The notes: generated from the letters alone by a model not told the origin. A stretch of DNA of 64,000 nucleotides from Cellulomonas gilvus ATCC 13127 (GCF_000218545.1 NC_015671.1:2170001-2234000), one strand, 5' to 3'. Shown: positions 1-11,660, numbered from the stretch's first letter. Made by a program: numbers and translations.

Positions 1-444
1 GACCGCACGTGCCCAGCGTGCGCCCAGCCGGTTGGCGAGCCCCGGACGCGCGTTCTGCTCGTGCACCACCACGGGCACACCCCGGCGCCGAGCCGCGAGG
101 TACGCGGGCGTGGCGACGTAGCCGCCGAACCCGACGACCACCTGGGCCCCCGACTCGTCGATCGCGCGGCCCGCGGCCTCGACGGCCGCGCGCAGCCGAC
201 CCGGCAGGCGCAGCAGGTCCAGCGAGGGCCGGCGCGGCAGCGGGACGCGCGGCACGAGCGCGAGCGGGAGCCCGTGCTCCGGCACGAGACGTGACTCGAG
301 GCCCTGCGCCGTGCCCAGCACCGTGAGCGTCGCGTCGGGGTGCACGTCGCGCAGCGCGTCCGCGACCGCGAGGAGCGGGTTGACGTGGCCGGCCGTCCCG
401 CCGCCCGCGAGCAGGAACGACGGCGGACGGGTCTGGTCAGGCAC
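1..444 (-). CDS. murG: MurG, UDP-GlcNAc transferase (lipid I to lipid II), 3' part outside window
   Basis: The N-terminal 148 residues of the membrane-associated glycosyltransferase that adds GlcNAc to lipid I. The opening segment contains [11 protein letters not shown] (about residues 13-23), the glycine-rich loop typical of MurG. The rest of the protein lies beyond position 1. I chose the GTG at 444 because it is preceded by CGAGGAG and overlaps the ftsW stop by 8 nt, as expected for translational coupling in a dcw operon. It is the last gene of the visible cluster; murC and ftsQ would be expected next. Confidence 0.93.
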   Translation of the reverse strand, partial: MPDQTRPPSFLLAGGGTAGHVNPLLAVADALRDVHPDATLTVLGTAQGLESRLVPEHGLPLALVPRVPLPRRPSLDLLRLPGRLRAAVEAAGRAIDESGAQVVVGFGGYVATPAYLAARRRGVPVVVHEQNARPGLANRLGARWARAV

Positions 445-1702
445 GTGCTGCTCCTCGACGTGGGGTGCGATCGGCCCGCCGGGCCGACCGGGTCAGGCCG
501 ACGACGGCCAACGAACGGCGGACGACGCTCGGCCGCGTGGCGAGCGCCTGTGCGGCTCCCGGCTCGTCGCGCGCGAACGCGACGACGACGCCGAGCGCGG
601 CCAACGTCATGATGAGCGCGGAGCCGCCCGCGGACACCAGCGGCAGCGGCACCCCGATCACCGGGGCGAAGCCGATCACCACGGCGATGTTGATGAGCGC
701 CTGCCCGATGATCCAGGCGACGATCCCCGCGGTCGTGACCTTGACGAACGGGTTCGGGTGGCGCCGGATCACGCGCAGCATCGCGACCGCGAGCAGCCCG
801 AACAGGCCGAGCACGACGAGCGTGCCGACCAGCCCGAGCTCCTCGCCGAGGATCGCGAAGATGAAGTCGTTGTGCGCGGCCGGCAGGTAGGACCACTTCT
901 CACGGCTCTGGCCGAGCCCGAGACCGCCCAGCCCTCCGCTCGCGAGCCCGTACGTGCCGTGCAGCGTCTGGTAGCAGTCCGACGACGCGTTGCAGTCGTC
1001 CGACAGCCAGCTGGTGATGCGGTCCATGCGGTTGCTCGAGGTGAGCGCGAGCGTCGCGGCCGCGCCGACAGCCATCGCCGCGGCCACCGCGAACATCCGC
1101 AGCGGGACGCCCGCCACGAACAGCGCGCCCGCGACCAGGAGCAGCAGCACCATCGCCGTCCCCAGGTCGTGGCCGATCAGGACCACCCCGACCGCGAGCC
1201 CGGCGACCGGGACGGCCGGGATGAACACGTGCTTCCACGACTGCAGGTACGCCTGCTTGCGTGCCAGCACGGCGCCCAGCCACACCGCGAGCGCGAGCTT
1301 GACCACCTCCGACGGCTGGGCCGTGAGCGGCCCGAGCCGCACCCAGTTGCGGTTGCCACCGACCTCGATGCCGAGCCCGGGGACGAACACCATGAGCTGC
1401 AGCACGACGGCCGCGCCGAGCATCGGCCACGCGAGCCGGACGTAGGTGCGCACGGGCAGGCGCGAGAGCAGGATCGCGACCGGCACGCCGATGAGCGCGA
1501 ACTTGGCCTGGTCCAGGAACACCGCGAACGCCGACCCGTTGGCGTCGATCGACTCGACGCTCGAGCTCGACAGCACCATGACGAGCCCGATGACGAGCAG
1601 GAGCGCGGTCGCCCCGATCACCACGTAGTAGCTCGCGACGACGCTGTTCCAGTGTCCGAGCCGCTGCTGCTCGACCTCGGGCTCGGCGGTCTCGGTGCTC
1701 AC
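437..1702 (-). CDS. ftsW: FtsW, septal peptidoglycan glycosyltransferase (SEDS family)
   Basis: A 421-residue polytopic membrane protein of the SEDS family, which polymerises lipid II at the division septum with the class B PBP FtsI. The sequence shows about ten hydrophobic segments, the loop with [15 protein letters not shown], and the late segment with [14 protein letters not shown] roughly 25-residue hydrophilic arginine-rich cytoplasmic tail ends the protein. The GTG start lies 10 nt after the murD stop and the end overlaps murG. RodA is the main alternative family member, but position inside dcw next to murD and murG points to FtsW. Confidence 0.94.
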   Translation of the reverse strand: MSTETAEPEVEQQRLGHWNSVVASYYVVIGATALLLVIGLVMVLSSSSVESIDANGSAFAVFLDQAKFALIGVPVAILLSRLPVRTYVRLAWPMLGAAVVLQLMVFVPGLGIEVGGNRNWVRLGPLTAQPSEVVKLALAVWLGAVLARKQAYLQSWKHVFIPAVPVAGLAVGVVLIGHDLGTAMVLLLLVAGALFVAGVPLRMFAVAAAMAVGAAATLALTSSNRMDRITSWLSDDCNASSDCYQTLHGTYGLASGGLGGLGLGQSREKWSYLPAAHNDFIFAILGEELGLVGTLVVLGLFGLLAVAMLRVIRRHPNPFVKVTTAGIVAWIIGQALINIAVVIGFAPVIGVPLPLVSAGGSALIMTLAALGVVVAFARDEPGAAQALATRPSVVRRSLAVVGLTRSARRADRTPRRGAARA

Positions 1703-1712
1703 GGCGCGGGCC

Positions 1713-3218
1713 TCACGCGGGGCCGCCGGCGCCGCCCGTCACCGCGCGCACGGCCGCCGCGAACGCGTCACCACGCGCGGCGTAGGAGGCGAACTGGTCC
1801 ATCGACGCGCACGCGGGCGCGAGCAGCACCGTGACGGGTCCGCCCGGCACGGCGCCCGGCACGGCACCCGGCGCGCCGCCGAGCGCACCGCCCGGCGCCT
1901 GCGCGAGCGCACGCGCTGCAGCCACCGCCGACGTCATCACGTCCTCAGTCTCACCGGGGACGATCTCCACGGCCGGGACATCCGGCGCGTGTCGGGCGAG
2001 CGCGTCCCGCAGGGGTGCGCGGTCCACGCCGACGAGCACCACGCCGCGCAGCCGGTCCCGGCGTGCCTGGACGAGCTCGTCGAACCGCGCGCCCTTGGCG
2101 AGCCCACCGGCCACCCAGACCACCGAGCCGGGCGCGAACGCACCCAACGACGCGGCCGCCGCATGCGCGTTGGTCGCCTTGGAGTCGTCGACCCAGCTGA
2201 TGCCGTCGGCCACCGCGACGGTCTCGATCCGGTGCCGGCCGGGCGTGTACGCGCGCAGCCCGTCCCGCACCGCGACCGGCTCGACGCCGTGCGCGAGCGC
2301 GAGCGCGGCCGCGGCGAGCGCGTCCGCGACCACGTGGCGCGGCACCGTGCCGTCGGGTCCCGCGAGCCCGCGCAGGTCGTCGAGCGTGCCGAGCTCGGCG
2401 GCGTGCGTGTGCCGCAGGCGGGCGAAGCCACGGTCCACGAGCACGTCCTCGACCAGGCCGACCTGTCCGACCAGCGGCGTGCCCGTGGTGAAGCCGACCG
2501 CGACCGCACCGTCGGCCACGTCGGCATCGCGCACCATCTGCTCGGTGCGCGGGTCCGCCAGGTTGTAGACGCACGCGAGCTCGGTGCGCTCGTAGACGCG
2601 GGCCTTGTCGGCCGCGTACGCCTCGAGCGAGCCGTGCCAGTCGAGGTGGTCCGGGGCGACGTTGAGCACGGCCGACGCCTGCGCGGCCATGGTGTGCGTG
2701 AAGTGCAGCTGGAAGCTCGACAGCTCGACCGCGAGGACGTCCAGCGTGGGGTCCGTCGCGGCGTGCACGATCGGTGCGCCGACGTTGCCCACCGCGAGCG
2801 CGCTGCGGCCCGCCGCCGTGAGGATCGACTCGAGCATGCCCACGGTGGTGGTCTTGCCGTTGGTCCCGGTCAGGGCGAGCCAGGGCGCCGGTGCACCCGA
2901 CGGGCCGGGCACCCGCACCCGCCAGGCCAGCTCGACCTCGCTCCACACGGGCAGGCCGCGCGCGGCCGCGGCCGCGAGCAGCGCGTGGTGCGGGGGCAGC
3001 CCGGGCGACGCGACGACGAGGTCGACGCGGTCCAGGCCGTCGCCCGCGAGGTACTCCGAGGTCGGGACCGCCTCGTCGGACGCGTCGTCGACGGGGACGA
3101 CACGCGCGCCGCGGGACGCGAGCACCTCGGCGGCCGCGCGTCCCGAGACGCCCAGGCCGGCGACGACGACCCGTGCGCCCTCGAGGTCGGCCGAGACGGT
3201 CGAGCCGGACGTCGCCAC
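1713..3218 (-). CDS. murD: MurD, UDP-MurNAc-L-Ala:D-Glu ligase
   Basis: A 501-residue cytoplasmic Mur ligase adding D-glutamate to UDP-MurNAc-L-Ala. An N-terminal Rossmann-like segment (VVVAGLGVSGRAA) is followed by the ATP loop LTGTNGKTTT, the central ligase domain, and the C-terminal domain with LLAPACASMDQF. A Gly/Ala/Pro-rich stretch of about 20 residues (about 441-460) interrupts the C-terminal domain just before that last motif and looks like a low-complexity insertion. The GTG start directly abuts the mraY stop codon (TAG-GTG). Confidence 0.95.
   Translation of the reverse strand: MATSGSTVSADLEGARVVVAGLGVSGRAAAEVLASRGARVVPVDDASDEAVPTSEYLAGDGLDRVDLVVASPGLPPHHALLAAAAARGLPVWSEVELAWRVRVPGPSGAPAPWLALTGTNGKTTTVGMLESILTAAGRSALAVGNVGAPIVHAATDPTLDVLAVELSSFQLHFTHTMAAQASAVLNVAPDHLDWHGSLEAYAADKARVYERTELACVYNLADPRTEQMVRDADVADGAVAVGFTTGTPLVGQVGLVEDVLVDRGFARLRHTHAAELGTLDDLRGLAGPDGTVPRHVVADALAAAALALAHGVEPVAVRDGLRAYTPGRHRIETVAVADGISWVDDSKATNAHAAAASLGAFAPGSVVWVAGGLAKGARFDELVQARRDRLRGVVLVGVDRAPLRDALARHAPDVPAVEIVPGETEDVMTSAVAAARALAQAPGGALGGAPGAVPGAVPGGPVTVLLAPACASMDQFASYAARGDAFAAAVRAVTGGAGGPA
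1839..1898 (-). repeat. GC-rich low-complexity insertion inside murD
   Basis: On the plus strand this stretch repeats ggcacggcgcccggcacgg-type units and encodes a run of G, A, P and V in MurD. It does not resemble the flanking conserved domain and probably arose by slippage. Confidence 0.6.
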
Positions 3219-4301
3219 CTAGCCGGCCACCCACTCGGCGTAGAACACCCCGACGCCGAGCGCGACGAACAGGCCCGCGATGATCCAGAACCGGATCACG
3301 ATGGTCACCTCGCCCCAGCCCTGCAGCTCGAAGTGGTGGTGCAGCGGCGCCATCTTGAACACGCGTCTGCCGGTCAGCTTGAACGAGCCGATCTGGATCA
3401 CGTCGGACACGACCTCGAGCACGAACAGGCCGCCGATGATCGCGGCCAGGATCTCGGTGCGCGTGAGGATCGACAGGCCCGCGAGCGCGCCGCCGAGCGC
3501 GAGCGACCCGGTGTCGCCCATGAAGATCTTGGCGGGGCTCGCGTTCCACCACAGGAAGCCGAAGCAGGCGCCCGTGATCGCCGCGGCCACGACCGCGAGC
3601 GCGAGCGGGTCACGCGTCTCGTAGCAGCGCGGGCCCGCCGACGTGAGGATCTGGCACGACTGGTTGAACTGCCAGACGCACACCACGACGTACGCACCGA
3701 ACACGATCAGCGAGACGCCCGTGGCCAGGCCGTCCAGGCCGTCGGTCAGGTTGACGGCGTTGGACCAGGCCGTGATGAGGAAGTTCGCCCAGATCACGAA
3801 CGCGACCAGGCCGATGGCCGCGCCCGCGAACGCGAGGTCGATGTTCGTGTCGCGGATGAAGGAGATCCGGGTGGAGGCCGGGGTGCGGAACATCTCGTTC
3901 GGGAACTGCAGCGCCGCGACCGCGAACACCACGCCGACCAGGCCCTGCCCGACGATCTTCCACCGCGCCCGCAGGCCGAGCGACCGTTGCCGGCTGATCT
4001 TGATGTAGTCGTCGAGGAACCCGACCAGGCCGAGCCCGGTCATGAGGAACAGCACCAGGACCTCGGACACCGAGGGCTGGGTGCCCGTGAGCAGCAGCGC
4101 CGCGCCCCACCCGAGCAGCGTGGCCCCGATGATCACGACGCCGCCCATGGTGGGCGTGCCGCGCTTGGTGAAGTGCGCGGTCGGTCCGTCCTGGCGGATG
4201 AACTGGCCGTACTGCTTGCGGACCAGCAGCCGGATGAACAGCGGCGTGCCGAGCAGCGCGACGAGCATCGCGACGCCGCCGGAGATCAGGACGGCCCTCA
4301 C
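3219..4301 (-). CDS. mraY: MraY, phospho-MurNAc-pentapeptide translocase
   Basis: An integral membrane enzyme of 360 residues that transfers phospho-MurNAc-pentapeptide to undecaprenyl phosphate, giving lipid I. Recognisable signatures are FLDDYIK (Asp-rich cytoplasmic loop), [22 protein letters not shown] and MAPLHHHFE, together with about ten hydrophobic helices. A longer reading frame continues upstream to 4349, but the GTG at 4301 overlaps the murF stop as GTGA and gives the usual N-terminus (MRAVLISGG), so I use it. Confidence 0.95.
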   Translation of the reverse strand: MRAVLISGGVAMLVALLGTPLFIRLLVRKQYGQFIRQDGPTAHFTKRGTPTMGGVVIIGATLLGWGAALLLTGTQPSVSEVLVLFLMTGLGLVGFLDDYIKISRQRSLGLRARWKIVGQGLVGVVFAVAALQFPNEMFRTPASTRISFIRDTNIDLAFAGAAIGLVAFVIWANFLITAWSNAVNLTDGLDGLATGVSLIVFGAYVVVCVWQFNQSCQILTSAGPRCYETRDPLALAVVAAAITGACFGFLWWNASPAKIFMGDTGSLALGGALAGLSILTRTEILAAIIGGLFVLEVVSDVIQIGSFKLTGRRVFKMAPLHHHFELQGWGEVTIVIRFWIIAGLFVALGVGVFYAEWVAG

Positions 4302-5754
4302 GACGCGGCCCCGTCCGTGGTGGCGGTGAGCGCGTCGCCGAGCTGCCACAGCCCCGAGCCGTACGAGGACTTCACGAGCACGACGTCGCCCGCGCGCAGC
4401 TCGTCGGCCAAGAATGCCTCCGCCGTCGCCACGTCGTCCACCAGCACGACCTCGTCGCCCCAGCTGCCCTCGTGGTTGGCGCCGTCGCGGATCGCGCGCG
4501 CGCCGTCGCCCACCACGACCGTCAGGTCGATGTTGAGCCGCACCACGAGCCGGCCGATCGCGTCGTGCGCCTCACGCGCGTCCGCGCCGAGCTCGAGCAT
4601 CTCCCCCAGCACCGCGACCGAGCGCCGGTCGCGGCCCGCGAGCACCGCGAGCGCCTTGAGCGCCGCGCGCATCGAGTCGGGGTTGGCGTTGTAGGAGTCG
4701 TCGACCACCGTGACGCCGTCCGCGCGGTCGACGACGTGCATCCGGTGGGGCGAGAGCGCGTCGGCGGCGGACAGCCCCGCGGCCACGTCGTCGAGCGTGA
4801 GCCCCACCGCGAGCGCGGCCGCAGCGGCGGCGAGCGCGTTGTGCACGTGGTGCTCGCCCACGAGGCGCAGCGCGACGGGCGCGCGCCGCTCGTCGGCCGT
4901 GCCCTCGCCGACCACGAGCGTGAACGACCCGCGGCCGGCCCGGTCGAGCGTCACGTCGACGGCGCGCACACCCGCGCCGCGCGCGGCGCCGAACGTCACG
5001 ACGTCGCCGGGCGCGAGCGCGGACATGGCCAGCACGCGCTGGTCGTCGGCGTTGAGCACGGCCACGCCGTCGGGCAGCAGACCCTGCACGATCTCGGACT
5101 TCGCGCGCGCGACCGCGTCCACGCCGCCGCCGAAGCCGCCCAGGTGCGCCTGACCCACCACGAGCACGACCGCGACGTCGGGCGGCGCGATGCGCGTGAG
5201 GTACTCCAGGTGGCCGGGGCCGGACGCGCCCATCTCGAGCACCAGGAACCGGGTCTGCTCGTCGGCGCGCAGCACCGTCAGCGGCAGCCCGATCTCGTTG
5301 TTGAACGACCGCACGGGTGCGACGGTCGGCCCGGCCGCACCGCACAGCTGCGCGAGCAGGTCCTTGGTCGTGGTCTTGCCGACCGAGCCCGTCACGCCCA
5401 CCACCCGCAGGCCGCTGCCGCCGGGCTCGAGCGCGGCCAGCCGCAGCCGCGCGAGGACCGCACGCGCGAGCTCGCCGAGCGCGACCTCGACGTCGGGGAC
5501 CACGACGCACGGGAGCGGGGCGCCCGCGTCGTCGACGAGCGGCCGTGCGCACAGCACCGCGGCCGCACCCGCACCCACCGCACGTGCGGCGTAGTCGTGG
5601 CCGTCCACGTGCTCGCCGCCCAGCGCGACGAACAGCCCGCCGGGCTCGACGTCGCGCGAGTCGGTGACGACCGCACCCGCGATCACGGCGTGCGGGGCGA
5701 TGCCCTCGAGCGCACCCCCGGTCGCCTCCGCGACCTCGGTCGCCGTGAGCGCGA

Positions 5755-5758
<4 letters not shown>
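4298..5758 (-). CDS. murF: MurF, UDP-MurNAc-tripeptide:D-Ala-D-Ala ligase
   Basis: A 486-residue Mur ligase completing the UDP-MurNAc-pentapeptide by adding D-Ala-D-Ala. The N-terminal domain has [14 protein letters not shown], the central domain the ATP loop [13 protein letters not shown], and the C-terminal domain [17 protein letters not shown], which is characteristic of MurF. The GTG start overlaps the murE stop by 4 nt (GTGA) and the end overlaps mraY by 4 nt. Confidence 0.95.
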
Positions 5759-7338
<1,580 letters not shown>

Positions 7339-7345
7339 GGGGAGG

Positions 7346-7351
7346 AATCTA
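7346..7351 (-). promoter_or_regulatory. Putative internal -10 element for leaderless murE
   Basis: On the minus strand TAGATT is followed by 7 nt and then the murE ATG. TAnnnT is the usual actinobacterial -10 form. It would give the murE-murG section its own promoter downstream of ftsI. There is no clear -35. Confidence 0.5.
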
Positions 7352-7388
7352 CCCCGGCCGGGTCGCTCGGCAGCGCGCGTGGCCGCGG

Positions 7389-9377
7389 TCACCACGTCGT
7401 GGGGAACAGGTGCGCGCGCGTGCCGGACGGCGCGATCCCGAGCTCGCTGAGCGCGTAGGACGCGACGTCCCGGAACACCGGGGCCGCGACCACGCCGCCG
7501 TACTCCGACGACCGCGGGTTGTGCAGGATCACGCTCACCGCGAGGCGCGGCTCGTCGGCCGGGACGACGCCGATGAACGACGCGGTGATGCCCTGCTTGC
7601 CGTCGACCCAGTTCTGCGCCGTACCGGTCTTGCCCGCGACGCGGTAGCCCGGGATCGCGGCGTTCGACCCGGTGCCGTCGTCGACGACGCTCTCCATCAT
7701 CGTCATGAGCGTGTCCGCGGTCTTCTCCGAGATGATCCGCGTGCGGGGTGCGGGATCCTGCGCGGTGAACGTGCCGGACGCGTCCGTCCACCCCTTGACG
7801 ACGTGCGGCTGGACCCGCACGCCGCCGTTGGCCACGGTCGCGAACACCTGCGTGGCCTGCAGCGCGGTCACGGACACGGACTGCCCGAACAGCACCGCCC
7901 ACTGCGAGCGCGGGTCGTTGAGGTCGGGCTCGTTGAGCCGGCCCGCGGACTCCCCCGCGACGTCGATGCCCGTACGGGTGCCGAAGCCGAACCTCTTGAG
8001 CCAGTCGTACCGCTGGTCGACGCTCAGCTTGGCGCCGATCTGCACCGTGCCCGTGTTGGAGGACTCCGCGAGCACCCCGGTGGTGGTCAGGTGCAGCGTG
8101 CCGTGCTCGTGCGAGTCCTTGAAGACCTGACCGTTCGGCACCTCGTAGGTGTACGGCACGGTCCACTCGTCGGTGGGTGTGACGAGGCCCTCCTCGAGCA
8201 CCGCGGCCATCGTGATGACCTTGCCGGTCGAGCCAGGCTCGAAGATGTCCGAGACCGACGACGACAGCGAGCCGCCGGCCGAGTCGCCGGGGTGGTTCGG
8301 GTCCGTCGCACCCGAGTCCGCGAGTGCGAGCACCTCACCCGTCTCCACGTCGTACACGACGACGGAGCCGGACTTCGAGCCCGTCGCCTCGACCTGCGCG
8401 TCCAGGAGGCTCTGGGCCTTCCACTGGATGTCCGCGTCGATGGTCAGCGTCACCGAGTCGCCCGTGCGGGCCGGCGACTCCTCGACGTGCCCACCCGGCA
8501 CCTGCTGACCCTTGCGGCCGCCCTCGTAGACCTCGTAGCCCGGCGTGCCCTTGAGCCGGTCGTCGAGCGAGAGCTCGAGACCGTCCAGCCCCTGACCGTT
8601 GGAGTTCACGAACCCGATGAGGTTCCCCGCGAGCGCGCCGTTCGGGTAGACGCGGTCGGCCACCTTGTCCACGTTGATGCCGGGCAGCCGCAGCGCGAAC
8701 ACCTCACGCGCGACCTGCGGCAGCACGCCCTTGCGGACGTACTTGAACTCGCGGTCCCCCACGAGCTCGCCGCCCAGCTCGGCGGCGTCCATGTCGAGCA
8801 GCACCGCGAGCTTGCGCGCCACGCCCAGCGCACCGTCCGGGTCCTGCGCGGTCCCGTCACCCCGGTACTCGCGCACCAGCAGCTGGTTGACCGACACGTC
8901 GTACCGCTCGACCGACGTCGCGAGCGCCACGCCGTCGCGGTCCAGGATCTGCCCGCGGGTCCCGATGAGGTCGACGCTCAGCAGGCGCTTGGCCTGCGCC
9001 TCGGCCGCGATCGCGGGTCCGGCGAGCGCCTGCACGTACACGAGCCGTCCGGCGAACACCGTGAGCACGACGATCACGACGACCGTCAGCACGGAGGGTC
9101 GACGACGACCCGGCGGGCCGGGCCGCTTCGGGCGTCCGGACGGTGCGCGGCCGGTCCGTCCTGCGCCGGTCCGTCCTGCACCGGTCCGTCCGGAGCCGCT
9201 CCGTCCACCCGCCGGCCGCACGCCGCCGTCGACGAGCGTCCGCGGGGTGGTGCCGGGCGTCGCCGGCCCACGCGCTGCGGCGCCTCGGGTCGCGGGTGCA
9301 CGGGTCACGGAGCCACTGTGCCCCGCGCGGGGGCGCACGGTGCGCTCCCCGCGCGGCGGGTCGGTCAGATCGGTCAC
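7389..9377 (-). CDS. ftsI: FtsI/PbpB, class B penicillin-binding protein (septal transpeptidase)
   Basis: A 662-residue division transpeptidase that cross-links septal peptidoglycan together with FtsW. The cytoplasmic tail of about 95 residues is Arg/Gly/Pro-rich and contains GRTGA repeats at about 63-77. One membrane anchor follows (about 96-115), then the PBP dimerisation domain and the transpeptidase domain with STGK (383-386, nucleophile Ser383), SSN (439-441) and KTG (583-585). The GTG start overlaps the ftsL stop as GTGA. A gap of 50 nt separates it from murE. No PASTA domain is seen. Confidence 0.95.
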   Translation of the reverse strand: MTDLTDPPRGERTVRPRAGHSGSVTRAPATRGAAARGPATPGTTPRTLVDGGVRPAGGRSGSGRTGAGRTGAGRTGRAPSGRPKRPGPPGRRRPSVLTVVVIVVLTVFAGRLVYVQALAGPAIAAEAQAKRLLSVDLIGTRGQILDRDGVALATSVERYDVSVNQLLVREYRGDGTAQDPDGALGVARKLAVLLDMDAAELGGELVGDREFKYVRKGVLPQVAREVFALRLPGINVDKVADRVYPNGALAGNLIGFVNSNGQGLDGLELSLDDRLKGTPGYEVYEGGRKGQQVPGGHVEESPARTGDSVTLTIDADIQWKAQSLLDAQVEATGSKSGSVVVYDVETGEVLALADSGATDPNHPGDSAGGSLSSSVSDIFEPGSTGKVITMAAVLEEGLVTPTDEWTVPYTYEVPNGQVFKDSHEHGTLHLTTTGVLAESSNTGTVQIGAKLSVDQRYDWLKRFGFGTRTGIDVAGESAGRLNEPDLNDPRSQWAVLFGQSVSVTALQATQVFATVANGGVRVQPHVVKGWTDASGTFTAQDPAPRTRIISEKTADTLMTMMESVVDDGTGSNAAIPGYRVAGKTGTAQNWVDGKQGITASFIGVVPADEPRLAVSVILHNPRSSEYGGVVAAPVFRDVASYALSELGIAPSGTRAHLFPTTW
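9151..9210 (-). repeat. Four 15-bp tandem units in ftsI coding Gly-Arg-Thr-Gly-Ala repeats
   Basis: Four consecutive 15-mers on the plus strand begin ccggtccgtcc or ccgctccgtcc (9151, 9166, 9181, 9196), the last being degenerate. They encode the GRTGA/GRSGS repeats in the cytoplasmic tail of the penicillin-binding protein. The unit length keeps the frame, so copy number could vary without disrupting the gene. Confidence 0.8.
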
Positions 9378-9811
9378 TCAGAGCCCTTCGCCGCGGGAGC
9401 GCCCTGCACCACCCCGTCGGGCAGCCGGATCCATCCGGTCCGGACGGCGGGCACCATGCCCAGCTCGTCGGCGGCGCGCGCGAGCTCGTGCGGGGACGCC
9501 TTCTCGTCGAGCGCCGCGACCAGGTCCTGCGCGTCCTGGTCGAGCCGGCCGAGCTCGTTCGACAGGTCGTACTTCTCGTACGAGCTCGCCGCCATCTGCG
9601 TGTTGAGGAGCAGCGCGCTGACCAGGGCAGCGGCCAGGACCGCCATGCACGTCAGCACGAACGGGACGCGCGTGCGGGTGTGCGCCGGGGCGCGCACCAC
9701 GCGCAGCCGCGGCGTCGGTGCGGACGCGGGCGACGTCGGACGCAGCGGCCGCGCCGGTGCAGCCGTGCTCTGGGCGGGCGCGTAGGCACGCGCGGCCGTG
9801 CTGGCGCTCAT
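9374..9811 (-). CDS. ftsL: FtsL-like divisome protein, single-pass membrane
   Basis: A small bitopic protein of 145 residues between rsmH and ftsI, the classic position of ftsL. About 50 mostly disordered cytoplasmic residues rich in Ala, Pro and Arg precede one transmembrane helix ([19 protein letters not shown], about 51-69). A predicted coiled coil ([21 protein letters not shown]) and a short periplasmic tail follow. FtsL recruits FtsW/FtsI together with FtsB and FtsQ in other bacteria. Sequence identity in this family is low, so the call rests on topology and context. Both ends overlap neighbours by 4 nt. Confidence 0.85.
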   Translation of the reverse strand: MSASTAARAYAPAQSTAAPARPLRPTSPASAPTPRLRVVRAPAHTRTRVPFVLTCMAVLAAALVSALLLNTQMAASSYEKYDLSNELGRLDQDAQDLVAALDEKASPHELARAADELGMVPAVRTGWIRLPDGVVQGAPAAKGSE

Positions 9812-10818
9812 GCCGTCCTCCGGTTCGTGCGCAGGTGGTCAGGGGTGGGACGCAGCCGTTCGGCCGCCCGCAGGCGGACGGACTGGGAGCGCGGGTTGCG
9901 GGCGAGCTCGGCCTCGTCGGCCTCCTCCGCGCCGCGCGTGACGAGCCGCAGGTAGGGCTGGTGCGTGTCGGGCACCACGGGGAGCCCGGGCGGTGCGCTC
10001 GTGGTGGCGCCGGCCGCGAGCGCGTGCTTGACCAGCCGGTCCTCGAGGGACTGGTAGGCCTCCACGACGATCCGGCCGCCGACCGCGAGCGCCTCGATCG
10101 ACTCCGGGAGGGCGTGCTGCAGCGCCTCGAGCTCGCCGTTCACCTCGATCCGGAGCGCCTGGAACGTGCGCTTGGCCGGGTGCCCGCCCGTCTGCCGTGC
10201 CGCCATCGGGATGCTCGAGCGGATGAGGTCGACCAGCTCGCCCGTGCGGGCCAGCGGCGCGACGGCGCGTGCCCGGACCACCGACCGTGCGATGCGCGGC
10301 GCGAACCGCTCCTCGCCGTACGTGCGCAGCACGCGCACCAGGTCGCGCTCGTCGTACGTGTTGAGCACGTCGGCCGCGGTCAGGCCGGCGGTGGCGTCCA
10401 TGCGCATGTCCAGCGGCGCGTCCTTGGCGTAGGAGAAGCCGCGCTCGGCCTCGTCGAGCTGGAGCGACGAGACCCCGAGGTCCATGAGCACGCCCTGCAC
10501 CGCGGGGATGCCCAGGTCGGCCAGGACGTCGCGGATCTCGTCGTACACCGCGTGCACCCCGGTGAAGCGGTCGCCGAACGGCGCGAGCCGCTCGCCCGCG
10601 AGCTCGAGCGCCTGCGTGTCCCGGTCGAGGCCCACCACCCGGACGTGCGGGAAGCGGCGCAGCACGCCCTCGGTGTGCCCGCCCATGCCGAGCGTGCAGT
10701 CGACCATCACCGCACCGGGCTCCGCGAGCGCCGGGGCCAGCAGCTCCAGGCAGCGCTCCAGGAGGACCGGCACGTGCCGCTCGGCGGCGCCTCGGACGTC
10801 GTCGCCGTGCTCGCCCAT
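9808..10818 (-). CDS. rsmH: RsmH (MraW), 16S rRNA C1402 N4-methyltransferase
   Basis: A 336-residue SAM-dependent methyltransferase that modifies C1402 of 16S rRNA. Family signatures are [13 protein letters not shown] at the N-terminus, the SAM loop [25 protein letters not shown], and the C-terminal [16 protein letters not shown]. Length is normal. It starts at ATG 10818 and is separated from mraZ by about 190 nt holding a hairpin, unlike the overlapping genes after it. Confidence 0.95.
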   Translation of the reverse strand: MGEHGDDVRGAAERHVPVLLERCLELLAPALAEPGAVMVDCTLGMGGHTEGVLRRFPHVRVVGLDRDTQALELAGERLAPFGDRFTGVHAVYDEIRDVLADLGIPAVQGVLMDLGVSSLQLDEAERGFSYAKDAPLDMRMDATAGLTAADVLNTYDERDLVRVLRTYGEERFAPRIARSVVRARAVAPLARTGELVDLIRSSIPMAARQTGGHPAKRTFQALRIEVNGELEALQHALPESIEALAVGGRIVVEAYQSLEDRLVKHALAAGATTSAPPGLPVVPDTHQPYLRLVTRGAEEADEAELARNPRSQSVRLRAAERLRPTPDHLRTNRRTA

Positions 10819-10893
10819 GCCGGTCCTCCTCTCGCGCGTCGTGGTTGCTGGTCGGTCAGCCCCTCCGCCGTCCGACCAGATCCCCCACCGGCC

Positions 10894-10919
10894 CTCTGCC
10901 GCGGGGAAGTGCGGCAGAG
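10894..10919 (-). terminator. Hairpin between mraZ and rsmH
   Basis: CTCTGCCGC and GCGGCAGAG form a perfect 9-bp stem with an 8-nt loop. There is no U tract. It lies between the autoregulator gene and the rest of the operon, so it could attenuate read-through. Confidence 0.4.
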
Positions 10920-11008
10920 CGGTCGGGAGGAGGTCTCGTCGGGCGGGAGCAGGGCCGGGTCGTGCTCGTCGTGATGGGTCTCGGGGTGTCGTCGGTGGCG
11001 TCGCGCGG

Positions 11009-11482
11009 TCACCAGCGGCCCTGCGGGAAGACCTCCTCGGTGGCGTCGGCGTAGCCGGACTCCTGCTCCGCGAGGTACGTCTCCCAGGCCGCGAGGTCCC
11101 AGATCTCGACGCGCGTGCCGGCGCCGATCACGGCGACGTCCCGGTCGAGGCCCGCGTACTGACGCAGCACGGGCGGGATCGAGACGCGCCCCTGCTTGTC
11201 CGGCAGCTCGTCGCTCGCGCCGGACAGGAACACGCGCAGGTAGTCGCGCGCCTGCTTGCTCGTCACGGGCGCCTGCCGGAGCTGGTCGTGGTACCGGCGG
11301 AACTCGTCGAGCGGGAGCAGGAACAGGCAGCGCTCCTGACCGCGCGTCATGACGAGCCCCTGGGCCAGCTGGGGGCGGAACTTGGCCGGGAGGATGAGCC
11401 GGCCCTTGTCGTCCAGGCGCGGTGTGTAGGTGCCCAGGAAGGGCAGGCCGGAGCCGAGCATGCCGACGCTCTCATGCGACAC
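11009..11482 (-). CDS. mraZ: MraZ, dcw-cluster DNA-binding autoregulator
   Basis: A 157-residue AbrB-fold protein with the two repeated MraZ halves, visible as [20 protein letters not shown] and the later [18 protein letters not shown]. MraZ binds short repeated GTGG-type sites and represses the dcw operon in Escherichia coli. The GTG at 11482 has a strong AGGAGGGAGG Shine-Dalgarno. This makes the protein slightly longer at the N-terminus than many homologues that begin at the MFLGTYTP-like segment. An array of GTGGAG repeats lies in its own promoter. Confidence 0.95.
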   Translation of the reverse strand: MSHESVGMLGSGLPFLGTYTPRLDDKGRLILPAKFRPQLAQGLVMTRGQERCLFLLPLDEFRRYHDQLRQAPVTSKQARDYLRVFLSGASDELPDKQGRVSIPPVLRQYAGLDRDVAVIGAGTRVEIWDLAAWETYLAEQESGYADATEEVFPQGRW

Positions 11483-11608
11483 CGCCCCTCCCTCCTGCGC
11501 AGCGACCGACCTGTCACTCGCGGGCGTTCCCTCACGGCCACCCGCACGTTGGCCGTGGCGGGCGGACGACGTCCGGAATGCCGTTCAGGTCCCTGCCGGA
11601 CCCGTCCG

Positions 11609-11654
11609 CTCCCCGCCTCACCACGTGCCTCCACGGTACTCCACTTCCCTCCAC
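11609..11654 (-). promoter_or_regulatory. MraZ operator: GTGGAG repeats at 10-bp spacing
   Basis: Reading the minus strand, GTGGAG occurs at 11649-11654, 11639-11644 and 11629-11634, followed by GTGGTG at 11619-11624 and a weak GGGGAG at 11609-11614. The hexamers are always separated by 4 nt, giving one per helical turn. This matches known MraZ sites, which are direct GTGG-containing repeats upstream of mraZ. Confidence 0.8.
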
Positions 11655-11660
11655 TCACAA
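11633..11660 (-). promoter_or_regulatory. Putative mraZ promoter
   Basis: On the minus strand TTGTGA (11655-11660) is separated by 16 nt from TACCGT (11633-11638). The spacer is made of the GTGGAG repeats, so a bound MraZ would block it. The mRNA leader would be about 145 nt. Confidence 0.55.

Noticed and set aside
311..4694. Very long plus-strand frames across the dcw genes
   Set aside because: They are antisense to clear mur/fts genes, consist of Arg/Ala/Gly/His-rich sequence without domains, and result from high GC.
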